From an uncultured Clostridia bacterium (GTDB lineage: Bacteria > Bacillota > Clostridia > Christensenellales > Pumilibacteraceae), in NCBI GenBank assembly GCA_944363615.1, contig CALVUQ010000002.1, positions 1 through 64,000 of the forward strand: a stretch of DNA of 64,000 bases, given 5' to 3'. The translations under genes were made by a program, and so were the position numbers. Of this stretch, positions 1 through 8,974 are shown piece after piece. Positions within the stretch are counted from its first letter, which is position 1. Each line of letters opens with the position of its first letter. The notes below the pieces were generated by a model. That model did no database searches. It worked only from the letters and a program-made list of their open reading frames with translations, and was not told where the DNA came from.

Positions 1-340
1 GCGAGAAGCGGAACGGATAACTTTTTTCCGTTTCTGCCGAATTTTCCAGCCGCAGAACCGCCTTATTCGGCTCAACTACGTCGGCGCTGAAAAACATGTC
101 TTTGGCAAAGCCGTGCAGGCTGACGGGATAAGATTTTCCCCCGTAAAGATAAAACCCGTCCTTCTGCCTTCCTATAAACGGGAAAAGCACCAGGTCACGC
201 CTGTCCCACGCGGCAGGATCCCCCTGCCATAAAAGCTGTTCGCCGTTGTCCTTACAAATTACCGAATGTAAAGCCCCGCCGTAAAGGTCGATTTTTACGT
301 CCAGATATTCGTTTGAAATGCTTATGGGCTTACTTTGCAT
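1..340 (-). CDS. Aldose 1-epimerase (mutarotase) family protein, cut by window edge
   Basis: Reading the minus strand from an ATG at 340 gives 113 codons open to the window edge, so only the N-terminal third is present. The start MQSKPISISNEYLDVKI, followed by LLWQGDP (residues about 39-45), LFPFIGRQKDGFY and SLHGFAKD, matches the LacX-like branch of the galactose mutarotase superfamily: the LWQGDP, LFP.VGR and HGF blocks are family signatures. Members interconvert anomers of sugars or sugar phosphates in the cytoplasm. The exact substrate cannot be read from this piece. The start overlaps the last 11 bases of the upstream ABC transporter gene, which implies co-transcription and translational coupling. 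Confidence 0.8.
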   Translation of the reverse strand, partial: MQSKPISISNEYLDVKIDLYGGALHSVICKDNGEQLLWQGDPAAWDRRDLVLFPFIGRQKDGFYLYGGKSYPVSLHGFAKDMFFSADVVEPNKAVLRLENSAETEKSYPFRFS

Positions 341-2087
341 TTATTTCACCCCCGTACAGGCTGTAAAGAGTTGCGTAAATGCCCTTCTTTTCGATAAGAT
401 CGGCATGCTTGCCTTCCTCGACGATTCCGTCCTCGGTAAGCACTAAAATCCTGTCCGCTTTTCTTATGGTGGTCAGTCTGTGCGCGATGGTTATCGTTGT
501 ACGGTTTTTGCTGAGCTCGTCAAGCGACTGTTGGACAAGCCGCTCCGACTCGTTGTCGAGGGCGCTTGTAGCCTCGTCAAGAATGAGAAGGGGCGGATTT
601 TTAAGAAACAGTCTTGCAATCGAAATGCGTTGTTTCTGCCCGCCGCTCAGTTTAACTCCGCGTTCTCCGCACACGGTGTCGTAGCCTTTTTCCAGTTTGA
701 CGATAAAGTCGTGCGCACCCGCTTTTTTGGCCGCGTCCACCACCTCTTCGAACGTGGCGTCGGGTCTGCCGTAAAGAATGTTTTCCTTGACCGTGCCGTA
801 AAAAAGATAGACGTTCTGCTGAACTATTCCCACATTTTCCCTCAGTTGCTTCAGCGTCATGTCGGCAACGTTTACGCCGCCTATAAGCACCTCTCCCGAT
901 TCCACGTCGTAAAAGCGGGGAATTATGTTGGCAATCGTGGTTTTGCCCGCGCCGCTGGGGCCTACTATCGCGACGCTTTCCCCTTTGCCCACCTTGAACG
1001 AAAGGTGGCTGAGCACCGTTTTGTCAACGCCGTCGTACCTGAACGTTACGTCGCGGAACTCTATCCCCTCGTCGAACCGCACGCTTTCCGCGGCGGACTC
1101 AGGCGAAGTTATTGTAACGGGTTCGTCCATAATTTCCAGGAATCTGTGAAAGCCGCTCATGCCGCGCTGGAACTGTTCCATATAAGCCATTATGGTTTGT
1201 ATCGTGGACAAAAGCGTGTTGACGTACAGGAGGAACGCGATGAGATCCACCGTGGTAAGACTGCCTTGTTTAATGAACAGTACGCCGAAAACTACGGTTA
1301 CGACATACATAAGCCCGGATGAAAATAACGTCCCACTGTGGAAAATACCCATTATCTTATAGGATTTGCGCTTTACTTCCACGAACTCGTCGTTGTTGCG
1401 GTCGAACTTTTCGGTTTCCGTTTTCTCGTTGGCAAAAGACTTTATGACGCTCATGCCCGAAAGAGAGTCCTCAAGATGCGAGTTGATTTCGCTTACTTTT
1501 TTGCGCTGCTCTCTGAATGCCGAACGCATCCTGCGGTTATTTATCACCGCAAAAACCATAAGCGGCGGCAGCAACGCGAACAGGATCAGCGTAAGCCAGA
1601 GATTTACCATGGACAAATAGATGAACACGCCGATAAGTCTTACTGCGGCAAGAAAAATTTCCTCGGGACAATGATGGGCGAATTCAGTGATTTCGAACAG
1701 GTCGTTGTTTACCCTGCTCATGAGGTCGCCTACCTGATGGTTGTCGTAAAAAGAAGTGCTTAAATTTAAAAGCTTTATGTAGAGGTCGCGGCGCATATTG
1801 GCCTCTACCTTAGAACCCATAATATGCCCCACCGTGGTCATATAGTAATTGCAAAGCATCTCTATGATCCGCACGCCCAGCATTAAAGCGGCGACGATTA
1901 TTATGGATTTCCACAAAATCTGATCGGCGGCAAGACATTCGTTTAAAAGATACCTTACAAGCATGGGAAAAACAAGACCCGCTACCGCCACGCCCAGCGC
2001 GCACATAAGGTCAAGTATGAAAATTCCCAGATACGGTTTATAGTACGGGGCAAAACGCTTAAGCGTCGCAAACGCTTTTTGCTTCAT
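330..2087 (-). CDS. ABC exporter, fused permease and ATPase (MsbA/LmrA type half-transporter)
   Basis: A 585-residue half-transporter. Residues about 1-310 form a six-helix type 1 exporter membrane domain, and residues about 340-580 the nucleotide-binding domain. Visible motifs are Walker A GPSGAGKTT (about 375), signature LSGGQKQR (about 481), Walker B LLILDEATSALD (about 502) and the switch histidine in TIAHRLTT. Homologues work as homodimers and export lipids, peptides or drugs; the substrate here is unknown. The start overlaps the nadE stop by 4 bases, and the stop overlaps the epimerase start, so the three genes form one minus-strand operon. Nothing else in the neighbourhood points to a substrate. 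Confidence 0.93.
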   Translation of the reverse strand: MKQKAFATLKRFAPYYKPYLGIFILDLMCALGVAVAGLVFPMLVRYLLNECLAADQILWKSIIIVAALMLGVRIIEMLCNYYMTTVGHIMGSKVEANMRRDLYIKLLNLSTSFYDNHQVGDLMSRVNNDLFEITEFAHHCPEEIFLAAVRLIGVFIYLSMVNLWLTLILFALLPPLMVFAVINNRRMRSAFREQRKKVSEINSHLEDSLSGMSVIKSFANEKTETEKFDRNNDEFVEVKRKSYKIMGIFHSGTLFSSGLMYVVTVVFGVLFIKQGSLTTVDLIAFLLYVNTLLSTIQTIMAYMEQFQRGMSGFHRFLEIMDEPVTITSPESAAESVRFDEGIEFRDVTFRYDGVDKTVLSHLSFKVGKGESVAIVGPSGAGKTTIANIIPRFYDVESGEVLIGGVNVADMTLKQLRENVGIVQQNVYLFYGTVKENILYGRPDATFEEVVDAAKKAGAHDFIVKLEKGYDTVCGERGVKLSGGQKQRISIARLFLKNPPLLILDEATSALDNESERLVQQSLDELSKNRTTITIAHRLTTIRKADRILVLTEDGIVEEGKHADLIEKKGIYATLYSLYGGEINAK

Positions 2088-4009
2088 CTTGCGTTGTCCT
2101 CCGCAATCCGTTTGTCAAGATCTTTCTCCCATAAAACGCGGCAGGCGTCGGAAGGCATGCGCCAGTCCCCCCTGGGAGAAAGCGAGACCGAGCCCGCTTT
2201 TACGCCGTCGGGAACGCACGAACGCTTGAATTGCTGGGAGAAAAAGCGACGAATGAAAATCCGCAGCCATTTCGCCACCGTTTCGCGGTCGTAAACTTTG
2301 TCGAATGCCCTTACCGCAAGCCGATAAATTTTGCCCGCGCCGAAACCGTTCCTGACAAAATGATAAAGGAAAAAGTCGTGAAGCTCATAAGGGCCCACAA
2401 TGTCTTCCGTCTTTTGCGAAATTTCGCCCTTTTCGGCAGGCAAAAGCTCGGGACTGACGGGAGTGGCAAGAATATCGTAAAGCACTGCCGCAAGTTTTTT
2501 GTCCTGTGCGGTTTTTGCCTCATACTCCACAAGATGACGCACAAGCGTTTTGGGTACCGAAGAATTTACGCCGTACATGGACATATGGTCGCCGTTGTAA
2601 GTCGCCCACCCCAAGGCAAGCTCCGACAAATCCCCCGTACCTATCACCATGCCGTTAAGCGAATTGGCAATGTCCATAAGCACCTGAGTGCGCTCCCTTG
2701 CCTGGCTGTTCTCGTACGTGACGTCGGTAATAAGCGGGTCGTGTCCGATATCCTCGAAATGGCGCAATACGGATTTCGTGACGTCCACCGTGCGGAACGT
2801 TACGCCTAAAAGCTCCGATAATTTCTGAGCGTTGGACTTGGTGCGCTTTGTCGTGCCGAAAGCAGGCATGGAAACGGCTACTATATCCGTAAGCGGCCTG
2901 TTTAACAGTCCGAACGCGCGCACGCATACCAAAAGCGCCAGACAGGAATCAAGTCCGCCCGACACCCCCACCACGGCTGCGCCCGTAGACGTGTGCTTAA
3001 GCCTTTTTTTAAGCGCGTTGGACTGAATGTCCAAAATGAGCTCCGCCCTTTTATCGAGCTCCTTTTCGGAATCGGGTACGAAAGGCCTTCTTTCGTAAAC
3101 CCTGGTAAGCGCGGTTTCGCCGCCTTTGGCGGTAAATGCTATTTCGCGCGCACTTTCTTTAACGTCGCGTCTTACGATTTTACTGCGCTCGTACTCCAGA
3201 AAGTCGACGTCTATTTCGGAACAAATCATTCCGTTTTGGAACAAATTGCTTTCCGCAAGTATTTTTCCGTTTTCGGACACTAAGTTATGCCCGGAAAAAA
3301 CCAAATCGGTAGTGGATTCGCCCTCGCCCGCGTCTGCGTAAACGTAGCCGCATACAAGCTTGGCGCTTTGCATCGACACCAGCGCGCGACGGTAATCGGC
3401 TTTTCCCACCGTTTCGTCCGAGGCGGAAAGATTTACGATTATGTTGGCGCCTGCGAAAGCGTGACGAAGGGACGGAGAGTCCCCCACCCACAGGTCTTCG
3501 CAGATTTCGGCGGCAACGGAAAAAGCGCGTTTGTTTTCCGCGCGGAACACAAGATCCGTACCGAAAGGCACAGTTTGTCCGCACAAGGAAATATCACCGC
3601 TCTCGCCCGCCCCCGACGTAAACCAGCGCTTTTCGTAAAACTCGTTATATGCAGGAAGATGAGTCTTCGGGACTACGCCTAAAATTTTACCGTCGGTAAC
3701 GGCGGCGGCACAGTTATATAAAGCGCCCTCTCTTCTTATCGGCAACCCCACAAAAACCAGCGCCTTTTTGCCGCGGGTATAATCTGCTATTTTTTTAAGC
3801 GCCTCTTCCGCGCCTTTAAGCAGCGTGTCGCCGTAAAAAAGGTCGCCTGCAGTATATCCTGTCAGGCAAAGCTCGGGAAAAACCGCAAGGGCAGCTTCCT
3901 CTTTTTCCGCCTTCTCAAAAAGCGAAATCACCGATGACGCGTTGAAATCACAATCCGCCACTTTTATTTCGGGCGTCAACGCGGCCACTTTCACAAATCC
4001 GTCTTTCAT
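2084..4009 (-). CDS. nadE: Glutamine-dependent NAD(+) synthetase
   Basis: 641 residues, the length of the two-domain NadE. Residues about 1-290 form a nitrilase-fold glutaminase domain (FPELCLTGYTAGDLF with the Glu, KTHLPAYNEFYEKRWF with the Lys, and EICEDLW with the Cys of the Glu-Lys-Cys triad). Residues about 320-640 form the ATP-pyrophosphatase synthetase domain, with the P-loop SGGLDS near residue 350. It amidates nicotinic acid adenine dinucleotide to NAD using glutamine-derived ammonia. It leads the operon with the ABC exporter and the epimerase. A good promoter with a duplicated -10 region lies upstream (4072-4119). Confidence 0.96.
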   Translation of the reverse strand: MKDGFVKVAALTPEIKVADCDFNASSVISLFEKAEKEEAALAVFPELCLTGYTAGDLFYGDTLLKGAEEALKKIADYTRGKKALVFVGLPIRREGALYNCAAAVTDGKILGVVPKTHLPAYNEFYEKRWFTSGAGESGDISLCGQTVPFGTDLVFRAENKRAFSVAAEICEDLWVGDSPSLRHAFAGANIIVNLSASDETVGKADYRRALVSMQSAKLVCGYVYADAGEGESTTDLVFSGHNLVSENGKILAESNLFQNGMICSEIDVDFLEYERSKIVRRDVKESAREIAFTAKGGETALTRVYERRPFVPDSEKELDKRAELILDIQSNALKKRLKHTSTGAAVVGVSGGLDSCLALLVCVRAFGLLNRPLTDIVAVSMPAFGTTKRTKSNAQKLSELLGVTFRTVDVTKSVLRHFEDIGHDPLITDVTYENSQARERTQVLMDIANSLNGMVIGTGDLSELALGWATYNGDHMSMYGVNSSVPKTLVRHLVEYEAKTAQDKKLAAVLYDILATPVSPELLPAEKGEISQKTEDIVGPYELHDFFLYHFVRNGFGAGKIYRLAVRAFDKVYDRETVAKWLRIFIRRFFSQQFKRSCVPDGVKAGSVSLSPRGDWRMPSDACRVLWEKDLDKRIAEDNAR

Positions 4010-4065
4010 AAAATACCTCTGTTCCGTCCGAAAATTTTTCAGACGATTTCTTCTTTCTTTTCTCT

Positions 4066-4103
4066 TATTTCAGTATAACTCTTCTATTTCAGTATAACTC
4101 TTC
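4066..4103. repeat. Perfect 19-bp tandem duplication in the nadE promoter
   Basis: Two back-to-back identical copies (4066-4084 and 4085-4103) of a 19-bp unit. On the minus strand each copy contains GTTATACTG, so the -10 hexamer TATACT of the nadE promoter is present twice. No gene product is involved. Confidence 0.9.
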
Positions 4104-4119
4104 GGCCGACTTTAGTAAA
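4091..4119 (-). promoter_or_regulatory. Promoter of nadE operon
   Basis: On the minus strand -35 TTTACT (4114-4119) is separated by 17 bases from -10 TATACT (4091-4096). A second TATACT (4072-4077) comes from the 19-bp duplication. A further TTTACT lies 11 bases upstream of the -35 (4125-4130). The nadE start is 82 bases beyond the main -10. Confidence 0.65.
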
Positions 4120-4172
4120 GCGAAAGTAAAGCCGATTGCGCGAAAAACATGACGGTTGAATCGATACGCATC

Positions 4173-4931
4173 TTAAACGGTAAGCGCTTTTATGCCGTAA
4201 GACTCGAAAAGCTGTTTCCACTCGCCGTCGATGACCTTGTCAGTTATCACATAATTTAACTTTTTCAGTATGTCCAGTGTGCAGAATGCCGTTTTGCCGA
4301 ATTTCCCCGCGTCCGCCAGAAGCACGTTTTTTCTGCTGCGCTCCGCCATGGCGGCCTTTACCTCCGCCACCTCTTCGGAGCTTTCCGTTACGCCGCGGTC
4401 AAGCGACAGAGCTTTACAGGAAAGAAAAAACAGGTCCACGTTGTATTTGTTGACGTTTTTAACCGTTTCGATGCCCGTAAGCGAAGCGGAAGCAACGGAA
4501 AGCGATCCGCCCGTGCAGACAGTGTCAAGCCCGGCCTGAGACAGCTCGAAAGCCGTTTTGACGCCGTTTGTTATTATTTTCAGCCGCTTTTTGAAGGATA
4601 TTTTGCTTATAAGCCTTATGACGGTGGAAGAGCCGTCCAGAAATACAGACTGCCCGTCCGTCACCAGTTCCGCCGCGCAGGCGGCAAGTTCGTCCTTGAC
4701 GCGCGCGTTTTCGCTTTCGCGGAACGCATAAGGATAATCTATGTTTTCGCTTTGCAGTCTTACCGCCCCTCCGTGTGTACGGGTGATAACGCCTTCCCGC
4801 GCCATTTTGTCAAGGTCGCGCCGGATCGTGGCCTCTCCGGTGTAAAGCATTTTCGAAAGCTCCTCCACCGAAACGGAAGAATGTTTGTCCAATAAATCCA
4901 ATATGGCTTTTCTTCTTTCTACGGGAAACAT
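4173..4931 (-). CDS. DeoR-family transcriptional regulator
   Basis: 252 residues. The N-terminus (about 1-57) is a DeoR winged helix: RRKAILDLLDKHSSVSVEEL, then a recognition helix containing ATIRRDLDKMAREG and a wing with THGGAV. The remainder is the DeoR sensor domain (DGSSTV, ITNG, GG.L, LADAGKFGK), which resembles phosphosugar isomerases and binds phosphorylated sugar intermediates. It is transcribed divergently from the rhamnose isomerase gene. This suggests it represses the rhamnose cluster and responds to rhamnulose-1-phosphate or a later intermediate. That role is inferred from position; E. coli-type rhamnose regulators are AraC-family instead. Confidence 0.9.
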   Translation of the reverse strand: MFPVERRKAILDLLDKHSSVSVEELSKMLYTGEATIRRDLDKMAREGVITRTHGGAVRLQSENIDYPYAFRESENARVKDELAACAAELVTDGQSVFLDGSSTVIRLISKISFKKRLKIITNGVKTAFELSQAGLDTVCTGGSLSVASASLTGIETVKNVNKYNVDLFFLSCKALSLDRGVTESSEEVAEVKAAMAERSRKNVLLADAGKFGKTAFCTLDILKKLNYVITDKVIDGEWKQLFESYGIKALTV

Positions 4932-4966
4932 AAAACTTCTCCTGAATGTTCGATTGTGTTTATTTG

Positions 4967-4995
4967 AGTATATTACATTGTTATATATTTGTCAA
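4967..4995 (-). promoter_or_regulatory. Promoter of the DeoR regulator gene
   Basis: Minus strand -35 TTGACA (4990-4995), 17-base spacer, -10 TATACT (4967-4972), 36 bases before the start codon. It is close to consensus. Confidence 0.75.
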
Positions 4996-5038
4996 TTTAT
5001 AATTTTTGTTTTAAATGCGAAATATTCGGAAAATGGTG

Positions 5039-5060
5039 TTATAATATAGTATATTTATAA
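5039..5060 (+). promoter_or_regulatory. -10 region of the rhamnose cluster with an AT-rich near-palindrome
   Basis: TATAAT at 5040-5045 precedes rhaA by about 50 bases, with no good -35 hexamer 17 bases upstream. The -10 sits in an AT-rich near-palindrome flanked by TTATAA on both sides. This could be an operator for the divergent DeoR protein, but that is inference only. Confidence 0.35.
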
Positions 5061-5096
5061 ACAACGGGTAACTGAAATCCGTTGCGGAGGTAAAAA

Positions 5097-6350
5097 ATGG
5101 ACGAAAACAAAATCCTTAAAAATTACGAGCGCGCAAAGGAAGATTACGCCGTTTACGGCGTCGATACCGAAAAAGCGCTTAAAGATTTTTCCGACATTAA
5201 AATTTCCCTGCACTGCTGGCAGGGCGACGATATTCGCGGCTTTGAAGAAACCGCTGTTAAATCCGAAAACGTCGTGACGGGAAACTATCCTTATGCCGCA
5301 AGAAACGCGGCGGAGCTGAGAGCGGACATCGAAAAGGTGTTTTCGCTTTCCCCGTCAAGCCATAAACTCAACATTCATTCCGTCTACGCCGAAAACACGA
5401 AAAAAAGCCGCGACAACCTGGACATAGGCGCTTTTTCGGGCTGGATCGACTGGGCAAAGAAAAACAAGGTGGGACTTGATTACAACCCCTCCTTCTTTGC
5501 TCACGAGATGATGGACAACGGCATGAGTCTTGCCAGTCCCAAAAAAGAAGTAAGGGAATTCTGGATCCGGCACGGACAGTCTTCGCGCGAAATCGCTTAC
5601 GGCCTTGGCAAAGCGTTGGGCGAAACGTGCGTATGCAACCTATGGATTCCCGACGGACTTAAAGACGACCCCGCCGACAGACTTTATTTCAGAAGGCTGC
5701 TTACAGACAGCCTGAACCGTATTTTCGAGAAAAAATACGATAAAAAATACCTTGTCGACACTCTTGAGGGCAAACTTTTCGGCATCGGCACCGAATGTTT
5801 CGTTGTGGGCTCCTACGACTACTATCTTGCATACGCTGTAAAAAACAACGTCGGAATCTGTCTGGACAGCGGGCACTATCACCCCACCGAGAGCATTGCG
5901 GACAAATTTTCCGCGCTTAACGACTTTGTGGACGACATTTTGCTGCACATATCCCGCGGCGTAAGATGGGACAGCGACCACGTGGTTAAATACGACGATA
6001 CTCTGACCTCCATAATGACTGAGGCAAAGCGCGCGGACATGCTGAAAAAACTGCACATAGGGCTTGATTACTTTGACGCAAGCATCAACAGAATTTTCGC
6101 CTGGGCGGTGGGCCTAAGAAACGCGGACAGGGCTTTGCTTACCGCTTTGCTTGAGCCGACCGACAAAATCAAACAGGCGGAACAATCTGGCGATTACGGA
6201 CTGCGTCTTGCGTTATCCGAAGAGGCGAAAGCGCTGCCCTCATCGGCGGTGTGGGAATATCTGTGCTTAAAAAAAGGCGTACCCTGCGGCTTAAGCTGGA
6301 TAGACGAAGTAAAGAATTACGAAAAAAACGTACTGTCGAAAAGAGTATGA
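5097..6350 (+). CDS. rhaA: L-rhamnose isomerase
   Basis: 417 residues, the normal length for RhaA. The N-terminal block ISLHCWQGDDIRGFE is characteristic of the family. Further in are NIHSVYAE, GLDYNPSFFAHEMMDNGMSLASP with metal-site residues, and CLDSGHYHPTESIADK carrying the metal-binding Asp and His. The enzyme converts L-rhamnose to L-rhamnulose in the cytoplasm and needs a divalent metal. The start is preceded by GCGGAGGT at suitable spacing. It is the first gene of a three-gene catabolic cluster (isomerase, aldolase, kinase) that is divergent from a DeoR regulator. Confidence 0.95.
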   Translation: MDENKILKNYERAKEDYAVYGVDTEKALKDFSDIKISLHCWQGDDIRGFEETAVKSENVVTGNYPYAARNAAELRADIEKVFSLSPSSHKLNIHSVYAENTKKSRDNLDIGAFSGWIDWAKKNKVGLDYNPSFFAHEMMDNGMSLASPKKEVREFWIRHGQSSREIAYGLGKALGETCVCNLWIPDGLKDDPADRLYFRRLLTDSLNRIFEKKYDKKYLVDTLEGKLFGIGTECFVVGSYDYYLAYAVKNNVGICLDSGHYHPTESIADKFSALNDFVDDILLHISRGVRWDSDHVVKYDDTLTSIMTEAKRADMLKKLHIGLDYFDASINRIFAWAVGLRNADRALLTALLEPTDKIKQAEQSGDYGLRLALSEEAKALPSSAVWEYLCLKKGVPCGLSWIDEVKNYEKNVLSKRV

Positions 6351-6605
6351 CCTTTCGCGGACCAAATCATATTAACGGACAAAACCGAACGGACTATTCC
6401 GCTGCGGAAAGACAAAGATAAAAACTTTTTGAAAATATGATTTTACGGACGCGTTTTTAAGAGTGAGTTAATCCTTTCGTAAAATATCGCAAAAAATACG
6501 GTTACTTTCTTCCTACGTATAGCTTAAAAAAAAGCATCGTCGGAAAAACCCGATAACCAATCCATAAAAAAACAAATACAACAGCTAAAAGGAGAAATAA
6601 AAAAA

Positions 6606-7283
6606 ATGACTATCGAAGAGCACAAAAACCAAATCTGCGAAATCGGCCATCGCGTATGGCAACTGGGATGGGTTGCCGCAAACGACGGAAACATTTCGGT
6701 TAAAATCGGGGAAAACAGATTTCTTGCCACCCCCACGGGAATAAGCAAGTCTTTCCTTGTGCCCGAAATGATAATCGAAGTGGACGGCGAAGGCAAGGTT
6801 CTTGACGGCAATACCAAGTACCGCCCCTCGTCCGAACTTCCCATGCATCTTCGTTGCTACAAAGAGCGCGACGACGTAAACGCCGTAATACACGCGCATC
6901 CGCCCACCGCTACCGGATTTGCGATAGCGCACATTCCTCTTGACAAATACACCATGCCGGAAGCCATTATTTCTTTGGGCAGCGTACCCATAGCCAAATA
7001 CGGCACGCCCTCCACTCAGGAAGTACCCGATTCCGTGGCGGTATATCTTCCCGACCACGACGTGATACTGCTTGAAAACCACGGGGCAATAGCCGTGGGC
7101 GCCGACCTTGTCACCGCTTACTACCGCATGGAATGTCTTGAGCTGTTTGCAAAGACATCCTTGGTTGCGCGCCAGCTTGGCGGAGAAAAGGAACTCAGCC
7201 GCGAGCAGATAGAAGGCTGTCTGGAGCTCAGGCGCAAATTCAAATTTACCGGCCGTCACCCCGGTTACAAAAAATATTCCTGA
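6606..7283 (+). CDS. Class II aldolase, likely rhamnulose-1-phosphate or fuculose-1-phosphate aldolase
   Basis: 225 residues with the class II aldolase/adducin fold. Motifs are NDGNISVKI (phosphate binding), TPTGISKS, the catalytic Glu in SSELPMH (about 77), the zinc ligands in IHAHPP (about 97-101) and the third His in LENHGAIAVG (about 160). The length and sequence are closer to FucA than to the 275-residue E. coli RhaD. Its position between rhamnose isomerase and rhamnulokinase argues that it cleaves rhamnulose-1-phosphate to DHAP and L-lactaldehyde. A 255-base gap separates it from rhaA, so it may have its own promoter. The start is preceded by AAAGGAGAAA. Confidence 0.88.
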   Translation: MTIEEHKNQICEIGHRVWQLGWVAANDGNISVKIGENRFLATPTGISKSFLVPEMIIEVDGEGKVLDGNTKYRPSSELPMHLRCYKERDDVNAVIHAHPPTATGFAIAHIPLDKYTMPEAIISLGSVPIAKYGTPSTQEVPDSVAVYLPDHDVILLENHGAIAVGADLVTAYYRMECLELFAKTSLVARQLGGEKELSREQIEGCLELRRKFKFTGRHPGYKKYS

Positions 7284-7298
7284 TATAAGGTGTCCGAC

Positions 7299-8702
7299 AT
7301 GAAAAGAGTACTTGCCTTCGATTACGGCGCGTCGTCGGGACGCGCGATATTGTTTTCCTTAAACGGAGACAAAATTCACGCCAAAGAACTGCACAGATTC
7401 GACAACGTGCCCGTCAAAAAAGGCGGAACGCTTTATTGGGATTTCCCCGCCCTAATGAATGAACTTTTCATGGGAATTGAAAAAGCCGTGGCGGACGGGG
7501 GCTTCGACAGCATCGGTATCGACACCTGGGGCGTGGACTTCGGTTTAATCGACAAAAACGGCGATTTACTTGAAAATCCAGTGCATTACAGGGACTCGAG
7601 AACGGATACTATGCCTGACGAAGTATTCTCGATTTTGCCAAAAAACAAGCTTTATTCCCTTACAGGCATACAAATGATGTCTTTTAATACGGTTTTTCAG
7701 CTGTATTACGTCAAAAAATATAAATCAGACCTATATAATCGCGCCGATAAGCTTTTACTTATCCCCGACCTTATGGCTTACTTTCTTACGGGTAAAATGT
7801 ATGCCGAACGTACAATCGCCTCCACTACTCAGCTTACCGACGCAGTCACGAAAAACTGGAGCGACGAGATAATTGACGCGCTGGGATTCAGGCGCAGTCT
7901 TTTCCCCGAAATCATCGACAGCGGAAGCGAATACGGTATGCTTAAACCCGAACTCTGCCGCAAATTCGGCATAGATCCCGTGCCCGTAATAGCCGTATGC
8001 TGCCACGACACCGCTTCGGCCATTTTCTCCGTCCCGGCAGAAGGTACTCCCCTTTATCTTTCGTGCGGAACATGGTCTTTGCTCGGTACGCTTTCCGACA
8101 AACCGATTTTATCCGAAGACAGCTTGAAGGCCAACTTTACCAACGAAACGGGTTACGGCGGAGTCACAAGATACCTTAAAAACATAATGGGGCTTTGGAT
8201 TATCAACGAGTGCCGAAGGGAATGGAAAAAAAGCCGCGACGTAAGCTTTAACGAAATAGTCGAGGAAGCGAAGAAAATCGATAACAACAAATTTGTGATC
8301 GACGTGGACGACGATGCCTTCCTGAAACCCGACGATATGCCGCAGCGCATTATATCCTACTGCATAAAAAAATACGAAGACGCACCCCGAACCATGGGCG
8401 AAATCGCGCGTTGCGTATACGAATCTCTGTGCCTGAGATATCGCGAGGTAATTGCCGCGCTGTCCTCCGTCACGGGGAAAAAATACGACACTCTTTACGT
8501 CGTGGGCGGCGGCTGCAAAGCCGAATATCTTTGCGAAATGATAGCATCCGTGTGCAAGCTTAAAGTCAGCGCAGGCCCCGTCGAGGCCACTGCCGTCGGA
8601 AACGCGCTTGTTCAGTTTATCGCTTTAAAAGCGCTTGACAACGACAAACGCCTTAAAAAGCTTATAAAGCAAAACTTCGACATAAAAGAATACAAAGCCT
8701 GA
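7299..8702 (+). CDS. rhaB: Rhamnulokinase
   Basis: A FGGY-family sugar kinase of 467 residues. The N-terminus MKRVLAFDYGASSGRAILF is the ATP-site phosphate-1 motif, followed by GIDTWGVDFGLID with the catalytic Asp, and near the C-terminus YVVGGGCKAEYLCEMIA. DYGASSGR is typical of RhaB. I chose the ATG at 7299 rather than the upstream in-frame GTG at 7290 because AAGG (7287-7290) is spaced 8 bases from the ATG. It phosphorylates L-rhamnulose with ATP to rhamnulose-1-phosphate. It lies 15 bases after the aldolase gene. No rhamnose transporter or lactaldehyde reductase is in the window. Confidence 0.94.
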   Translation: MKRVLAFDYGASSGRAILFSLNGDKIHAKELHRFDNVPVKKGGTLYWDFPALMNELFMGIEKAVADGGFDSIGIDTWGVDFGLIDKNGDLLENPVHYRDSRTDTMPDEVFSILPKNKLYSLTGIQMMSFNTVFQLYYVKKYKSDLYNRADKLLLIPDLMAYFLTGKMYAERTIASTTQLTDAVTKNWSDEIIDALGFRRSLFPEIIDSGSEYGMLKPELCRKFGIDPVPVIAVCCHDTASAIFSVPAEGTPLYLSCGTWSLLGTLSDKPILSEDSLKANFTNETGYGGVTRYLKNIMGLWIINECRREWKKSRDVSFNEIVEEAKKIDNNKFVIDVDDDAFLKPDDMPQRIISYCIKKYEDAPRTMGEIARCVYESLCLRYREVIAALSSVTGKKYDTLYVVGGGCKAEYLCEMIASVCKLKVSAGPVEATAVGNALVQFIALKALDNDKRLKKLIKQNFDIKEYKA

Positions 8703-8804
8703 AAATCCGTTTTTGTAAAATTATAGCTTACCGAAACGGAAATGATTGAAACTGTATTGTTTGTTTTTATAAATATACAAAACAGAACAATTACTGCAAT
8801 TAAA

Positions 8805-8838
8805 AAAACAACTCGTCATGAAGACGGGTTGTTTTTTC
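8805..8838 (+). terminator. Rho-independent terminator of the rhamnose cluster
   Basis: The stem AACAACTCGTC / GACGGGTTGTT (one G-T pair) with a short loop runs directly into TTTTTT. It lies about 100 bases after the rhaB stop. Confidence 0.85.
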
Positions 8839-8974
8839 TCTTTTATCCGATATTGCGTTAAAGATTTTTTATTAAAACCTTATATGTTTAGTTTTTAATG
8901 CACTTAATAAACTTATCATACTGCTCACTTCGGCGTCAGGCAATACTTCGGAAATAACGGATTCAAAAAGACTT

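Noticed and set aside
4114..4130. TTTACT-N5-TTTACT upstream of nadE as a further site of the element regulator
   Set aside because: The distance to the -10 is 17 bases, not 10 as in the two element promoters, and the hexamer doubles as a normal -35.
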